Source: Maniola hyperantus
Lineage: Eukaryota > Arthropoda > Insecta > Lepidoptera > Nymphalidae
Assembly (NCBI RefSeq): GCF_902806685.2
Contig: NC_048547.1
Span: forward strand, 14,953,196-15,017,195
Direction: 5' to 3'
DNA length: 64,000 bases
Shown here piece after piece: positions 1-9,414 of this stretch (position 1 is the first letter of the stretch; each line of letters opens with the position of its first letter). The notes beneath the pieces are model-generated. The model had not been told where the DNA came from and did no database searches. It saw nothing but the letters and a program-made list of their open reading frames with translations. Both the position numbers and the translations under genes were made by a program.

Positions 1-187
1 TTGAAATCACACTAATTTCCAACAAGTAACTTTGTAATAGTTGTTGCTATGGTAACTATTTCAATACAAAACCATGTGTGTACATTACAAATTGAATGTT
101 ATTAGTTTGCGTTCAGTTTCGTAGGGAGGTCGTCGCTAGAATTGTATGCCCTGGTCTCTACTCTAGGTCTAGGTGGTCTATACACAC

Positions 188-446
188 CTGCTGCCGCTCA
201 TTACATATCCCACGGACTCGTAGGACGCGATCTCGTCGGACGTGAGGCCGATCTCGCCTCTGCGTGGGATGCGCTTGCCCTCCGCCACGAAGGCGGCCAT
301 GGCGGCGCCCTCGCCCGGCAGCAAGGCGCGGCCGAAGTCGCGCGGCGCCAGCGCGCCGGCCGAGCGCGGCGCGGGCCCGGGCGCCTCGCCGCCCAGCTCC
401 GACTCTCTGGACGCTCTTCTCGATGCTTCTAGAACTTCATGTTCCT
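188..446 (-). CDS. NKAP: NKAP exon 4 (conserved SynMuv core)
   Basis: It starts after the acceptor TTTACAG and ends at donor AG|GTGTGT. It carries the best conserved part of the protein, including LLPGEGAAMAAF and RIPRRGEIGLTSDEIAS. It ends in phase 2 within an arginine codon, where the family continues with a basic stretch, so at least one more exon lies off the left edge. The region is GC-rich (alanine and proline codons), unlike the AT-rich introns beside it. Confidence 0.9.
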
Positions 447-3007
447 CTGTAAATGTGTAAATTGTAATGTATACCACTGCCCATATATACATGCAAAACT
501 GTGTGTTTCTTGTTGATTTGTCCTTCAATCAATTCGCAACGGATCGCCGAGATATTTTTGCATGGGCTACTTTTTACCCCGGAAAATCAAGAGATTTTAA
601 AAATCTAAATCCACACGAACATTGGGGCCGATTCTCTAGTACACAATCTCTAAACTAAACTAAATTAACAGGTCTAAATCTAGTGCTTTCCTTTTCCGCA
701 AGCAACATTATGAAAGGGATAGCAATAGATTTAGACGTGATATTTTAGTTTAGTTTAGAGATTGTGTACAAAGGAATTAGCCACATTATCAGCTAGTTAT
801 TTTAAGTTTAGCATTTAGTAATTACATGTTTTTAGGGCTCCATAATTATCTCCAGAGAACAAAAACCCTTATTACTACTTCATAATCTGCTAATCTATCA
901 TGCCTGTTAAGATCCTGAAAGGGAATCAAAACCTATAGTGCGCTTCCCATTGACATAGAATCATGTGCAAGTACAAATTGTATTGACCAGTTTGTTTGGT
1001 AATATGAGATGAGGTAATTCCTTAAGTTAATGAATAGATCAATACTTACTTCCTTTTTCCACCCAGATCTCCTCTTCACTACTGGAACTACTGTCACTGC
1101 CGGAACTCCTAGACTTTTTCTTGGCCTTTTTCCGCGCTTTCTTGATTTTTTTGAGCTTTTTCTTTAACTTTCTTAGTTTTACCTTAGTATCTTCTTTGTC
1201 TTTGGACTTTTTGCTCTTTTTCTTCTCTTTGCTCACTTCTGATTTGTTCGGTGGTTCTTCTTCATCAGATCTGAAAAATTCATGAATGACATTGAAAAAC
1301 AAGTTTTAGGAATTATTTTTTAAAATTGAAAATATTACAATAAAACTTAAAGCTAGTTTCATCTAATTACTATACAAATCATGCCGGGGTGGAATGGTGC
1401 CAAAAATATTGGCTTAAAACAAAAATTAAGAATTTACTCAGATACAATTTGATACAACACAACATTGTGTTATGCATATGGCATGCCTATGATGTTTTTG
1501 GATAAAGTAGTTTTCTAATGGTGAAAGAATCATTAAAATATAAAAGAAGTATTTATGCCATAGTCCACCACGCTGGCCAAGTGCAAGTGCAAGACCCCTT
1601 TGAAAATATTAATGAGAACTCTCAGGCATGCAGCTTTCCTCGCAATGTTTTTCTTCACCATAAAAGTGATATATCATAATTCCCAAAATTTAGAGGTGTG
1701 TGCTCTGGAATCTGGATCAAATCTCTGAACTCCAGAATAGGATTTGGACAGCGTGGACATCTTAACCACTCTGCTATGAGTATGACAGCTCTTTACGACA
1801 TAGTACCATCAACATACAAAAAGGTGAAACATGAGTCATTGCAATGCACGCTGGCCATTGATATAATAGTAAAGTTGAAATATGAGTGAAAACAAATGAG
1901 TACTGACTCAGGTCTGACGGGCGACTTGCCCCACACGGAGGCCACCCCCACCTCCCCGATGCGCTCGCGCTCCTCGCGCCGCGCGTCCAGGAACTCCTCC
2001 TCCTGAGCCTTGTAGCGGCCGCCCCCCGCTCCTCCGCCGCCACCACCTCCACCCAGACCTGGCAATTGGAAATGCATACATGATGAAATCCACAGATACC
2101 TTGAAATACCAGCAATCAAAGAGGAAGTGAACAAGTATTCCACAAAGTACAAGCTTAGACTGGAAAAACATCCTAATGCATTGGCACAGAAATTGCTTGT
2201 AAGCCCCAACACTAAACGCTTCAAAGATGGCATATACTAGAATTAGACGAGAGATGAACATACTCAATAATATACAACACAAAAGGGGAGGATATTTACT
2301 GGAATGTCTAAACTCATAAATTTTAAACCCACACTTATCCAAAATCTAATTATGGCTAGAAAGCTGATGGCAGATAGATATATTGGAAAAAAAATTGTTA
2401 TTAACTTCAAAGCAGTAATGGACAAAGTTGTAGAGAAAGGTATTCCAAAATAAAGGGCATTAAAGATTTCAGCCTGCCTAGTAGTCCACTATATTTCTTT
2501 TTTCCAAAATAGTGGCCAAACATTATATCAATCAATAGCTGACATCAATACAAACAAGTATTTTATGAGACAAAATCTTCCAAAGTGTCTGGTTTCCAAG
2601 ATATAAGTTAGCCCCTTTATTAGGACTGTCTGTTGATAGATTAGTGATTATAATTAATTGAAAAATAATAAAAAATAACTGACAAGAATGACCAAAGTGT
2701 ACATACCGCCTCCCAACCCTCCTCCATTATATTCTTTATAGGAGCTCCTGCCTCGATCACGATTTTGTGGCCTCTCCGACCTATCCCTATCACTGCGATT
2801 CCTTCTATCCCTGCTTCTGTCCCTCTCTCTGCTATTGTGATCCCTGTGTTTGTCCTTGTCTCTGCTGGATTCCCGGTCCTTGCTGGTCCTGTGACGATCT
2901 CGACTGCGGTCCCGCTTGTCTCGGTCGCGACTTCTGTGCCGTTCTGTGTCTTTGCTTCGGTGCCTCTCTGGGGAACGATGTTTACTTCTGTCGTGGTCGC
3001 CTGCCAT
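188..3007 (-). CDS. NKAP: NKAP family protein (NF-kappa-B-activating protein homologue), 3'-partial, four exons
   Basis: Joining 3007-2707, 2058-1908, 1270-1050 and 446-188 on the minus strand gives one continuous frame; the last exon(s) lie left of the window. The N-terminus is rich in Arg-Ser and Arg-Asp dipeptides. It is followed by a glycine run, the conserved EEEFLDARREERERIG stretch, a lysine-rich basic segment with an acidic serine tail, and then the family's signature core with ALLPGEGAAMAAFV, GKRIPRRGEIGLTS and YVMSGSR. NKAP proteins are nuclear and are known in other animals as Notch corepressors and RNA-splicing partners. All junctions are GT-AG and the phases agree (1, 2, 1, 2). 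The segment between the serine run and ALLPGEG differs from vertebrate NKAP. The start ATG at 3007 opens the Arg-Ser region directly. The identity is strong; function in this species is inferred from the family. Confidence 0.9.
625..780. mobile_element. Foldback MITE in an NKAP intron
   Basis: A perfect 26-base inverted repeat starts at 639 (GTACACAATCTCTAAACTAA) and returns at 744-769. Similarity extends inward through GTCTAAATCTA on both sides, and the left arm has extra outer bases (GGGGCCGATT). There is no coding capacity. It abuts a decayed Helitron-like 3' fragment at about 540-620 (TACTTTTTACCCCGGAAAATC). Confidence 0.7.
1050..1270 (-). CDS. NKAP: NKAP exon 3 (lysine-rich segment)
   Basis: The acceptor is TTTTTCAG and the donor is GGAA|GTAAGT. 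It encodes an acidic opening (SDEEEPPNK), a long basic run of Lys-Lys-Ser and Lys-Lys-Leu repeats, and a serine and glutamate tail ending in EEIWVEK. The low-complexity basic run is normal for this family and is probably a nuclear localisation or RNA-binding segment. Confidence 0.85.
1557..1785 (-). mobile_element. tRNA-derived SINE (family S1), reverse copy in an NKAP intron
   Basis: On the minus strand this reads a degenerate box A (near 1778), a diverged box B, then the family body. The body has CTCAGGCATGCAG (complementary orientation) and the CATAGTCCACCACGCTGGCC signature. The same order recurs at 16938, 19040, 37345, 39220, 42720, 46498 and 53005. The copy is old and diverged. Confidence 0.6.
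1908..2058 (-). CDS. NKAP: NKAP exon 2
   Basis: The acceptor is TTGCCAG. The donor is GA|GTCAGT, a weaker site chosen because it alone keeps the phase with exon 3 (E-SDEEEP). It encodes a glycine run followed by YKAQEEEFLDARREERERIG and VASVWGKSPVRPE, which matches the conserved N-terminal NKAP block. Confidence 0.85.
2079..2240 (+). pseudogene. Jockey/CR1-like non-LTR retrotransposon ORF2, C-terminal remnant
   Basis: The plus strand of NKAP intron 1 reads HDEIHRYLEIPAIKEEV, then NKYSTKYKLRLEKHPNALAQ, ending at a natural-looking stop (2238-2240). The pattern 'DL.IP.IKEEI..YS.KY..RL..HPN.LA..L' is typical of the extreme C-terminus of Jockey-like ORF2 proteins. Only about 53 codons survive, starting 20 bases from the NKAP exon 2 acceptor, so the insertion point is very close to a host splice site. 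Confidence 0.6.
2478..2625. repeat. Dispersed repeat shared with 59558-59702
   Basis: The order of blocks is the same in both places: TATATTTCTTTTTTCCAAAATAG, then CAATAGCTG, GAGACAAAATCTTCCAAAGTGTC and ATATAAG. Both copies are about 145 bases in the same orientation with moderate divergence. No ends, TIRs or coding signal are visible. Confidence 0.55.
2707..3007 (-). CDS. NKAP: NKAP exon 1 (RS-rich N-terminus, start codon)
   Basis: It opens with ATG at 3007-3005 (MAGDHDRSKHRSPERHRS) and continues as an almost uninterrupted Arg/Ser/Asp/His repeat. It ends at donor GGCG|GTATGT in phase 1. The plus strand of this block is also open for over 300 bases, but its hydrophobic product is the reverse complement of RS codons and is not a gene. 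Confidence 0.88.
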
Positions 3008-3634
3008 ATTTTATTTTTTAACACTTCACTTGTAAACTTATTTAAAGCAGTAGTGTTTCTTTTATTATTTAATTTGCTTAAAAACTATAACTAACTCTAA
3101 AATATCTAAGATTCAAAGAAGGCATTATCAAAAATTTACAAAAAATTAAAATCGCCCTGTCAACTGAGGGCCATAAAAGATGCATCAGTCCATTTCTTTC
3201 GCACTTTCTATTCCTCTTTCGAAATCCACAGGACTATCTCGCTCCACTCACACAGTATTAAAGGCACATGTACATACAGCACACCTATGATATTTTTTTT
3301 GCTCAAATCTTATTGGTCGGTGATTAGATCCAATCGGCTTTCATCAGCTTTCATTACATAGAATTTCGAAATAAAAACATGTCGGTTTTGAGAGATTTTA
3401 TAACCTAACCTAAAAAACTCAATTTTTCTCCTTAATCCATTGCGAGAGTTTAAACCTTGAAGTGTGCTGCAGTTATAACAGGATATTCGTTTTATATTTC
3501 TATTTTCAGTTTTTTATGTTTTTGTTTTAATTGAGAGATAATATAGTGGATGTGCTCTTTAACCTTGCCTGCCTAATTTAGGCTTAGTAATAATTGTTAG
3601 TGTTTCTAAATTCCTAGTATCCTTTTTATCTGAT
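3008..3634. promoter_or_regulatory. Divergent intergenic region between NKAP and the THAP locus
   Basis: The 627 bases separate two divergently oriented start codons, so both genes probably share this space for promoters. The sequence is AT-rich with a pyrimidine-rich stretch near 3190-3240. No confident TATA box or initiator can be named. This call is positional inference only. Confidence 0.35.
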
Positions 3635-4042
3635 ATGAGGCAGTGTAGTGTACCTAAGTGTAAAAGCACCCTACATTTACACGCCGTACCTTTTACCGAC
3701 ACAGCTAGATGGACAGCATGGTTGATTAACTGTACATATTTGCGTAAGTACTCCCTTAGGCAATTAAAAAATGTCAGGATTTGCGAATCCCATTTCTTAC
3801 CTCGGTATATCGTAAATAATAGATTGACAAAAGATTCAATTCCCACGCTGAATTTGCATATTACACAGTCTTCTAAAAACCCTGGTATAGTACATTTTAA
3901 AATTGACAAATTTCTAGAGATATCCCCTTTACAGACTGGTAAACCCCTCGATGTTAACATAGTCGATATCCCATCGACTTCACAAACAGACAAACAAAGT
4001 AGGAATGAGCAAGCTTCTGTTATTTCAAGTCCTATAGATTTA
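3635..4042 (+). CDS. THAP exon 1 (C2CH zinc finger and linker)
   Basis: The THAP domain fills about residues 1-74 and all zinc ligands are present. Beyond it come Ser/Pro/Thr-rich residues with no recognised domain. The 3' limit at 4042 is my choice: the donor GTAAAT is the one that keeps phase with the transposase-like exon at 4219. Unspliced, the frame stays open to 4270. THAP domains bind short DNA sites in a sequence-specific way; the target here is unknown. Confidence 0.6.
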
Positions 4043-4448
4043 GTAAATCCCTTGCCAAATATCCCGATTCCTGACAAACAGAAGTCACCAGATTTAATTC
4101 AGCACTCTATTTTAGAGCCAACAACTTCTATTACTCATTACTCTCAACCACTGAGTCATAAATATATCATATATATGATGTCCCACATTTACTCAAATGT
4201 TTCCACAATAATTTTCAGAAGAAGGACTTGCTCATCGGGAGTCAGCGTGCTCAGTGGGACTACATCATGAAGCTGTTTGCTGTTGATGGTGTGGCAGGTG
4301 TTGGATGGTCTACCAAATTAACAGACAAGCATGTGAAACCAAATTGATATGACAAGTTGAAGGCAAGTAACTGAACATTTGTTTTGTAACAATAGCTTTG
4401 TGATAATGTCCTTGCCATGGAAAAAATCCAATAAAACTATGGTGCGCA

Positions 4449-4643
4449 GACCTTAGTTATTGGTACTAAAACTTCTTGTTTTCGTGGTGTCTATGTTATC
4501 ACGTTTTTGAAAGCACTGTCTCTGAAACTATGGGTTGTAGACCCTGTGGTCCGGTGTGGTCAATTTTAAGTTTCAGCTTACAAAAATCTCATCACGTGAT
4601 CACATAGACACCATAAAAACAAGAAGTACCAATAACCAGGGTC
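4449..4643. mobile_element. MITE with ~40-bp imperfect TIRs in the THAP-locus intron
   Basis: The left end begins GACCTTAGTTATTGGTAC and the right end is the near-complement closing in GTACCAATAACCAGGGTC. The inner parts (ACTTCTTGTTTT and GGTGTCTATGT) are also mirrored. It is 195 bases, non-coding, and lies inside the GC-AG intron. Confidence 0.65.
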
Positions 4644-4677
4644 GGCACCCAATAGTGTCGAAGATAATTATGAGCAT

Positions 4678-4872
4678 ACTAGGTGATGCCAGCGACTGCG
4701 TGGATTTTCATTTTTCAAAATCCCGCGGGAACTCTTTGATTTTCCGGGATAAAAAGCAGCCTATATGTTAATTCAGGGTATAATCTATCTCCATTCCAAA
4801 TTTCATCCAAATCCGTTCAGCTGTTTTTGTGTGATTGAGTAACAAACATCCAAACATCCACACTTTCACATC
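4678..4872 (-). mobile_element. Helitron-like non-autonomous element (family H1), reverse copy
   Basis: Reading on the minus strand it starts near CATTTATAATATTA/TGTGAAAGTGTG and ends with a decayed hairpin and CTAG at its 3' limit (plus-strand 4678-4682). Inside are GTTTGTTACTCAATCACAC and the family block for 'TTTATCCCGGAAAATCAAAGAG'. It meets the next copy head to head. Confidence 0.55.
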
Positions 4873-5084
4873 CATACTAATATTATAAATGTGAAAGTGT
4901 GTCTGTCTGTCTGTCTGCTAGCTTTTCACGGCTCAACCGTTCAACCGATTTGACGAAATTTGGTACAGAGATAGCTTGCATCCCGGGGAAGGACATAGGC
5001 TACTTTTTATCCCAGAAAATTGAAGTTTCCACAGGATTCTTAAAAACCTAAATCCACGCGTACGAAGTCGCGGGCATCGGCTAG
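4871..5084 (+). mobile_element. Helitron-like non-autonomous element (family H1)
   Basis: It starts TCCATACTAATATTATAAAT, runs through a (GTCT)n stretch, then CTAGCTTTTCACGGCTCAAC. It ends with the stem ACGCG...CGCGGGC followed by CTAG, with T as the next base. TC start, a 3' hairpin about 10 bases before CTRR, and A/T target context are Helitron hallmarks. The family recurs at 13469, 14715(-), 19586, 47318(-), 53396 and 55595(-). Confidence 0.65.
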
Positions 5085-5429
5085 TTTATAATATTAACAT
5101 TAGGATTAGGATAATTAGGTTTAGGATAGTATAATTATGAGCATAAAAGATAATTTTTTGAACAAAAATTTGAATCTTAATGAATTTCCAAACTACTCAT
5201 TTAAATTCTTTAATTATATTTTAAACCCAATGTCTACTTTAAATCTAAATTGCATTATCAAATTTAGTTTATTAACATAATTATCTATAAAAAAATAACC
5301 ATGCATTACAGGTGAAACTTGCTGCGCAAGTCTTCAGCAGAGATGTGGCCCACAGCTTAAGAATACAGATGAACACTTATCGTCAACTACAACTGGAACA
5401 TGGTTATTGTCTATTCTAAATAAAGTTTT

Positions 5430-6080
5430 TATATTTTGATAAATTTGATTGATTTTTTTTTGAAAAACTAAATTTCTTAATAAATTATTAGTAGGATTAC
5501 CGATAAATACTGAAAATCGGTAATTAATAGCAAAACCGTTAAAATCTGTAAAAAGGACATCACTAAAAAGTTACGGTTTTCCTGCTGTCACGCCATCCCT
5601 AATTTACGACAATCCGGGCATATAATTGCTATATATTATATAAAGTTAGAAAGAGATGGTCCTGTGGATTCTCATAGTAAAAACCAATAAAATGTGAGAC
5701 AGACGATCACTACAACAATGACAATTTGTTATATAAATTCCTTGCCTCCCACTTCCCCTTACTACTGAAACAAACATCGTCTATGGAGTTGGTGGTCTGT
5801 ATCCTATATGTTATTGGTCTGTGATTAAAATTAACTTTGTGTTGACGTTTGGCGTTGCGGTTTGAAGTCTCACGTTTGACAAATGACACTTTCACTTGTC
5901 AATGTCATAATGTGACATTCACAGACCAATAACATTGGTGACATTGAGGTGACATTATGGTGAGCGTTTACAGGGATAGCTAAGCTACTCTACTAAGGCC
6001 TCATACGCACTATGTACATGACGGCGAGCTGTACTTATGGCAACAAGCCTAAAGACACTTTTAATTTGTCATTTCTCTCT
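5430..6080. other. Intergenic stretch without recognised genes
   Basis: It is AT-rich and has no supportable coding frame. Around 5880-5960 short copies of AATGTCA/TGACATT alternate in both orientations, which suggests a small decayed palindromic element. Confidence 0.4.
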
Positions 6081-6087
6081 AGATATA

Positions 6088-6278
6088 AAACGCGTAAATG
6101 CGCCTAAAATTTAACTCCTCACGCGTCGCAATACACATAGTCACACGTCATAGTATTTCAGGTCAAAAGTACGATTTTTGTCCTTATTTTATAGGTGAAC
6201 CGTACTTTTGACATTACATTATAGTTTAGTTAACCCATAGAGTTAAAACGGCGCGTGAGAAGTCATTTTGTACGGACT
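6088..6278. mobile_element. Palindromic MITE (family M1)
   Basis: The left part contains TTTAACTCCTCACGCG and GTCAAAAGTACGATTTT. The right part is its mirror: ACCGTACTTTTGAC, then GGCGCGTGAGAAGTCATTTT and GTACGGAC. The pair of CAAAAGTAC/GTACTTTTG arms with a short AT spacer marks the family. Partial copies lie at 10020-10150, 21715-21835 and 40120-40200. Confidence 0.6.
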
Positions 6279-6309
6279 GTAATTTGATTGATATCGTATG
6301 ACTGAAGCT

Positions 6310-6615
6310 GGTGGTAAGCGATGAACTGATGATCATGATGATGCAGTCTAAAATGGAAACAAGCTAATCTGGAAGGGGTATGGCAGTTTTTATCAAACCC
6401 ATACCCCCTTTGGTTTCTACACGGCATCGTACCAGAACGCTGAATCGCTTGGCACGGTTTTGCCGCTAGGGTGGCAACTAGCCACAACCGAAGCCTCCCA
6501 CGAAACCAGACCAGAACTTTAGAAATTATAAAATTCCTAACCCCTGCCAGGAACCGAACCCGGGACCTCCCACTAATAAGAGCACAGTGCTTACCACTGC
6601 GCCATGGAGGTTGTC
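6310..6615 (-). mobile_element. tRNA-derived SINE (family S2), reverse copy
   Basis: The minus strand gives a tRNA-like head: box A in the block ending near 6612 (CCATGGCGCAGTGGT in minus orientation) and box B as CCCGGGTTCGG near 6550. A body with CCAAAGGGGGTATGGGTT and a poly-purine-poor tail follow. Other copies: 41108-41335 (+, 3' part), 45195-45512 (-) and 34300-34418 (-, fragment). Confidence 0.65.
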
Positions 6616-6999
6616 TGCCAGCTACTGTAGGTACATACAACCCGTCGGAAATATCTGCGCACCTCGCTGGAATGTGCTTCCCCGCAGCTCGCCCGTTTTC
6701 ACTTATCCAGTCCCGGTGCCAACTGCCAACGCAAGCGCGTTGCAACGTCACTAAGCCAGGTTCGCAGATATTTCCGACACGTAGGTATGCTACCATGATT
6801 AGTAAGATTATTTTGAATTATTAACGATATTTAGACGCAGTTGTACAGTCGTGGTCAACACACGACGGGACTCTGCAGTGCTGCAAGAGATCAAGTTCGA
6901 GCAGAGGGCAGTATCTACATATCGAACTACCCGCTTTCTTGTTTCATATCATAATGTCGGTATACCACTAAATAAGCCTAAAATCAATATTTTTTCAAT

Positions 7000-7500
7000 A
7001 TTACATCAATCGTTCGTTTCGTAAATCAATTTGTAAAATATTTTCAATAAATTGTTATTTTTTTAAGGTAGACGTACACAAGGCAGGAAGGCATAGCAAG
7101 GCATTTTATATTATTCAATCAGATAAAACCAGTCTCATGATAATTCGAAAAAGGATTTGCGTGGGATTTCAATGCGAAAAGATTTTCCATATTACATAAT
7201 ATATTGTTTCATCATAACCCACTGAGATCAAAGGAGAGCGCGGTCCAACACAAAGTAATCTATTTAGGTATATCTTGTGGATTAAATGGATTCATCAGTC
7301 CTGAGGCTCGATCGCCGCCCGCCGCCCGCCCACGACCAAGTATCTGATCCTTATATTTTTATACGTTTGGATGTTTTGGATTCATGTCATGGTCATGATC
7401 GTCTTTTTAAGTCGCTAAGAGATGTAGAGTTGGTCCTAGGTCCTACGCATTTTTTTACGATTTCGTAAAACTGTGGTCCTATGTATTGGTAGGTACGTTT
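7000..7500. other. Intergenic stretch, nothing recognised
   Basis: It is AT-rich apart from a short CpG-rich patch near 7305-7335 (GATCGCCGCCCGCCGCCCGCC). The 60-codon open frame here is not supported as a gene. Confidence 0.35.
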
Positions 7501-7819
7501 AAAATAAGTAGCATAACTTTTTAGGGTCCCTCATTGAAGCATGCCAATGGAACCCTATTACTAAGCCTCCGCTGTCCGTCCGTCTGTCTGTATATCTGTC
7601 CGTCTGTCAATAGGTAGAGAGTTGAAATTGTGTGGCTGTATACCTACCAAGCCGAAGCATTGAAAGTGAGTGATTCGCTGTTATCCGTTGAGTAGTTCCA
7701 TCCTTCATCTTGAGAAGATAGATGTTCAGATCTTCGGTTCTTAATCGGTTTGTATATCTTTTCAAAATATATAAAGTCTAATAGCCTTTGATCAGCAGGG
7801 CGATTGTCTAAAACCTGCA

Positions 7820-7975
7820 TCAATCATTATTACAATCTCAATTGTTCTGATTGGCTGAATTTTTGCGATTCTTGTTGCAACAATGCATTGTAGCCAATAA
7901 TGAGCGAACGTTAACCAATCGGAGATGATTGCGATCGTGACATTGTAGCTGTCATTCTCCCGCAATCGCGCAGCA
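7820..7975. repeat. MITE-like repeat related to 37205-37345
   Basis: It shares GATTGGCTGAATTTTT, TATTCTTG/GATTCTTGTTGCA, and the inverted TAGCCAATAATGAGC with the element at 37205-37345. Short inverted motifs (GATTGGCTGAA versus AACCAATCGGAG) flank it, consistent with a decayed foldback element. Confidence 0.45.
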
Positions 7976-8267
7976 GATTCGACGAAATCATAGACATTAT
8001 AGATATAATCATAGAAATCATAGTCAATCATATTATTATGCCCGTTACTAGGTATGTACTTTTTATAGTTTTATATTAATATAGTAAAACCACCAAAAAA
8101 TATCGCGTTGAATGTAAATCTATTCGAAGAATTTCCTTCTTAAAGTTGAAAACAAGAATTCTTGTTAAAAGTTTAGAAATATTAAATCTCATGAACTTCG
8201 CTAAATTATCTGAAAAATCTGTTTTAATAAATTAAAACCTTTTACCTTACTACATACCTTTGTTTTC

Positions 8268-8548
8268 AGGGTTCCGTACCCGACGGGTGCCAATGGGATT
8301 ACCTATTATATTACTATAAGCCTCCGCTGTCCGTCCGTCCGCCTGTCTGTCTGTCAGTGGGATGTATCTCATGAACCAATATGTACGTAAAAAGTTGAAA
8401 TTTTCACAAAGTGTGAGTACCTATTTCTATTGCCGCTGTAACAACAAATAATAAAAATTTCAAAATAGCTACCTACCATGTAAATTAAAAAGTACGATGG
8501 TACGGAACCCTTCGTGGGCGAGTGCGATTCGCACTTGACAGGTTTTAT
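8268..8548 (+). repeat. Lepidopteran GGTTCCGTAC repeat, family B
   Basis: It begins AGGGTTCCGTACC, passes CCTCCGCTGTCCGTCCGTCC, and closes with GGTACGGAACCCTTCGTG, then GCACTTGACAGG. The two ends carry the same ten bases (GGTTCCGTAC) in inverse orientation. Related copies: 7520-7620 (left part), 11500-11695 (right part), 17420-17945, 35083-35605, 38160-38335 and 63780-63945. Confidence 0.55.
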
Positions 8549-8716
8549 CTTTCCAGCAGCGCAGCGCTCAGGCAAACAGAAACATTACGTTCAGTACCTA
8601 AGTAAAAATATTATTAAATTAAATGAAAAATATTCACAAACAAACGGAGCAACAGGGAAAATTAACTTTCTAAATTGAAATTTATGATTGTAGCGAGAGA
8701 GGAGCCGACTGCTGCT

Positions 8717-8764
8717 GGTAGCGGGTGGTAGCGGGTGGTAGCGGGTGGTAGCGGGTGGTAGCGG
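8717..8764. repeat. 10-bp minisatellite (GGTAGCGGGT)n
   Basis: About five near-perfect tandem copies of a ten-base unit. Confidence 0.85.
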
Positions 8765-8967
8765 CGCAGATAGGTAGATATTCCCTGAAGAAATCACTTG
8801 AATAAACAATCCCGCCAGATTAATTACGCAGCTCACTTGGGGAAATACACGGTTAATGGATCCATGAAAAGGAATCAACCGAACTCAAGTTCGTTTAGGT
8901 ACTTTAATATAATATATGTCGAACATTTCTCTTTCTAGCTAAATATTAGTTAGACCAAATCTATGTT

Positions 8968-9110
8968 ATGGACATTCTAGGTCAAACGGCAAGTACTCTA
9001 TAGGTTTTCTTGACAGACACGATAGACACACAGAGAGACGGACAGACAACAAAGTGATCCTATAAGGGTTCCTTTTTTTCTTTTGAGGTACTTCTGTACC
9101 TCTCCTGTAC
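8968..9110 (-). repeat. GGTTCCGTAC repeat, family A, reverse 5' fragment
   Basis: On the minus strand it reads the start of family A (AAAGGAACCCTTATAGGATC, a short GTCT-rich run, AAGAAAACCTATAG). It is a truncated, old copy of the element seen full length at 57254, 60822 and 62166. Confidence 0.55.
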
Positions 9111-9414
9111 CCAAAAAATGGTACGTACGATTCAGTAGGTATTATTAGATAAGTCAGAATATGCAAGCACTAAGTATTTGCGTTGCAATTCCCAGCCCGC
9201 TTGCGGTTGCGAAGTGCATACCTTTCTCCAAATTGCTTTCCAGACTTCGTATTTCAGGATACGAGACACATTTTTGATATCTAAAGCATTCTTTGCGCGA
9301 AGCTAGATTGCTTATGAGATTTTATTGCTCGCTTTTAGATGCTGGGGACCTTAGATATTCAATTTCCAAACTCTAAGTAGGTAGCCATTGCTAGGATCGA
9401 GCTACTTAGAGCTG

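Larger units (their letters stand above)
3635..5419 (+). pseudogene. THAP-domain protein fused to P-element/THAP9-like transposase fragments, interrupted
   Basis: Exon 1 starts at ATG 3635 and encodes a complete THAP zinc finger: C4, C9, C50, H53, with the invariant W26, F54 and P70 and the closing SIPTLNL. A low-complexity linker follows. Exon 2 (4219-4362, acceptor ATTTTCAG) reads GSQRAQWDYIMKLFAVDGVA and LTDKHVKPN, the family's helical block after the THAP region, then an in-frame TGA at 4345-4347. Exon 3 (5312-5419) reads VKLAAQVFSRDVAHSLRIQM and ends in TAA overlapping an AATAAA signal. Exon 2 to exon 3 joins without a gap across a GC-AG intron (AAG|GCAAGT). A GTAAAT donor at 4043 would join exon 1 to exon 2 in phase 0. 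The RNase H-like catalytic core is absent, so it cannot be an active transposase. It may be dead, or a short host gene using only the THAP DNA-binding domain. Confidence 0.72.

Noticed and set aside
2765..3094. Plus-strand hydrophobic protein over NKAP exon 1
   Set aside because: It is the complement of Arg/Ser codons; the minus-strand reading matches NKAP and has consistent splice sites.
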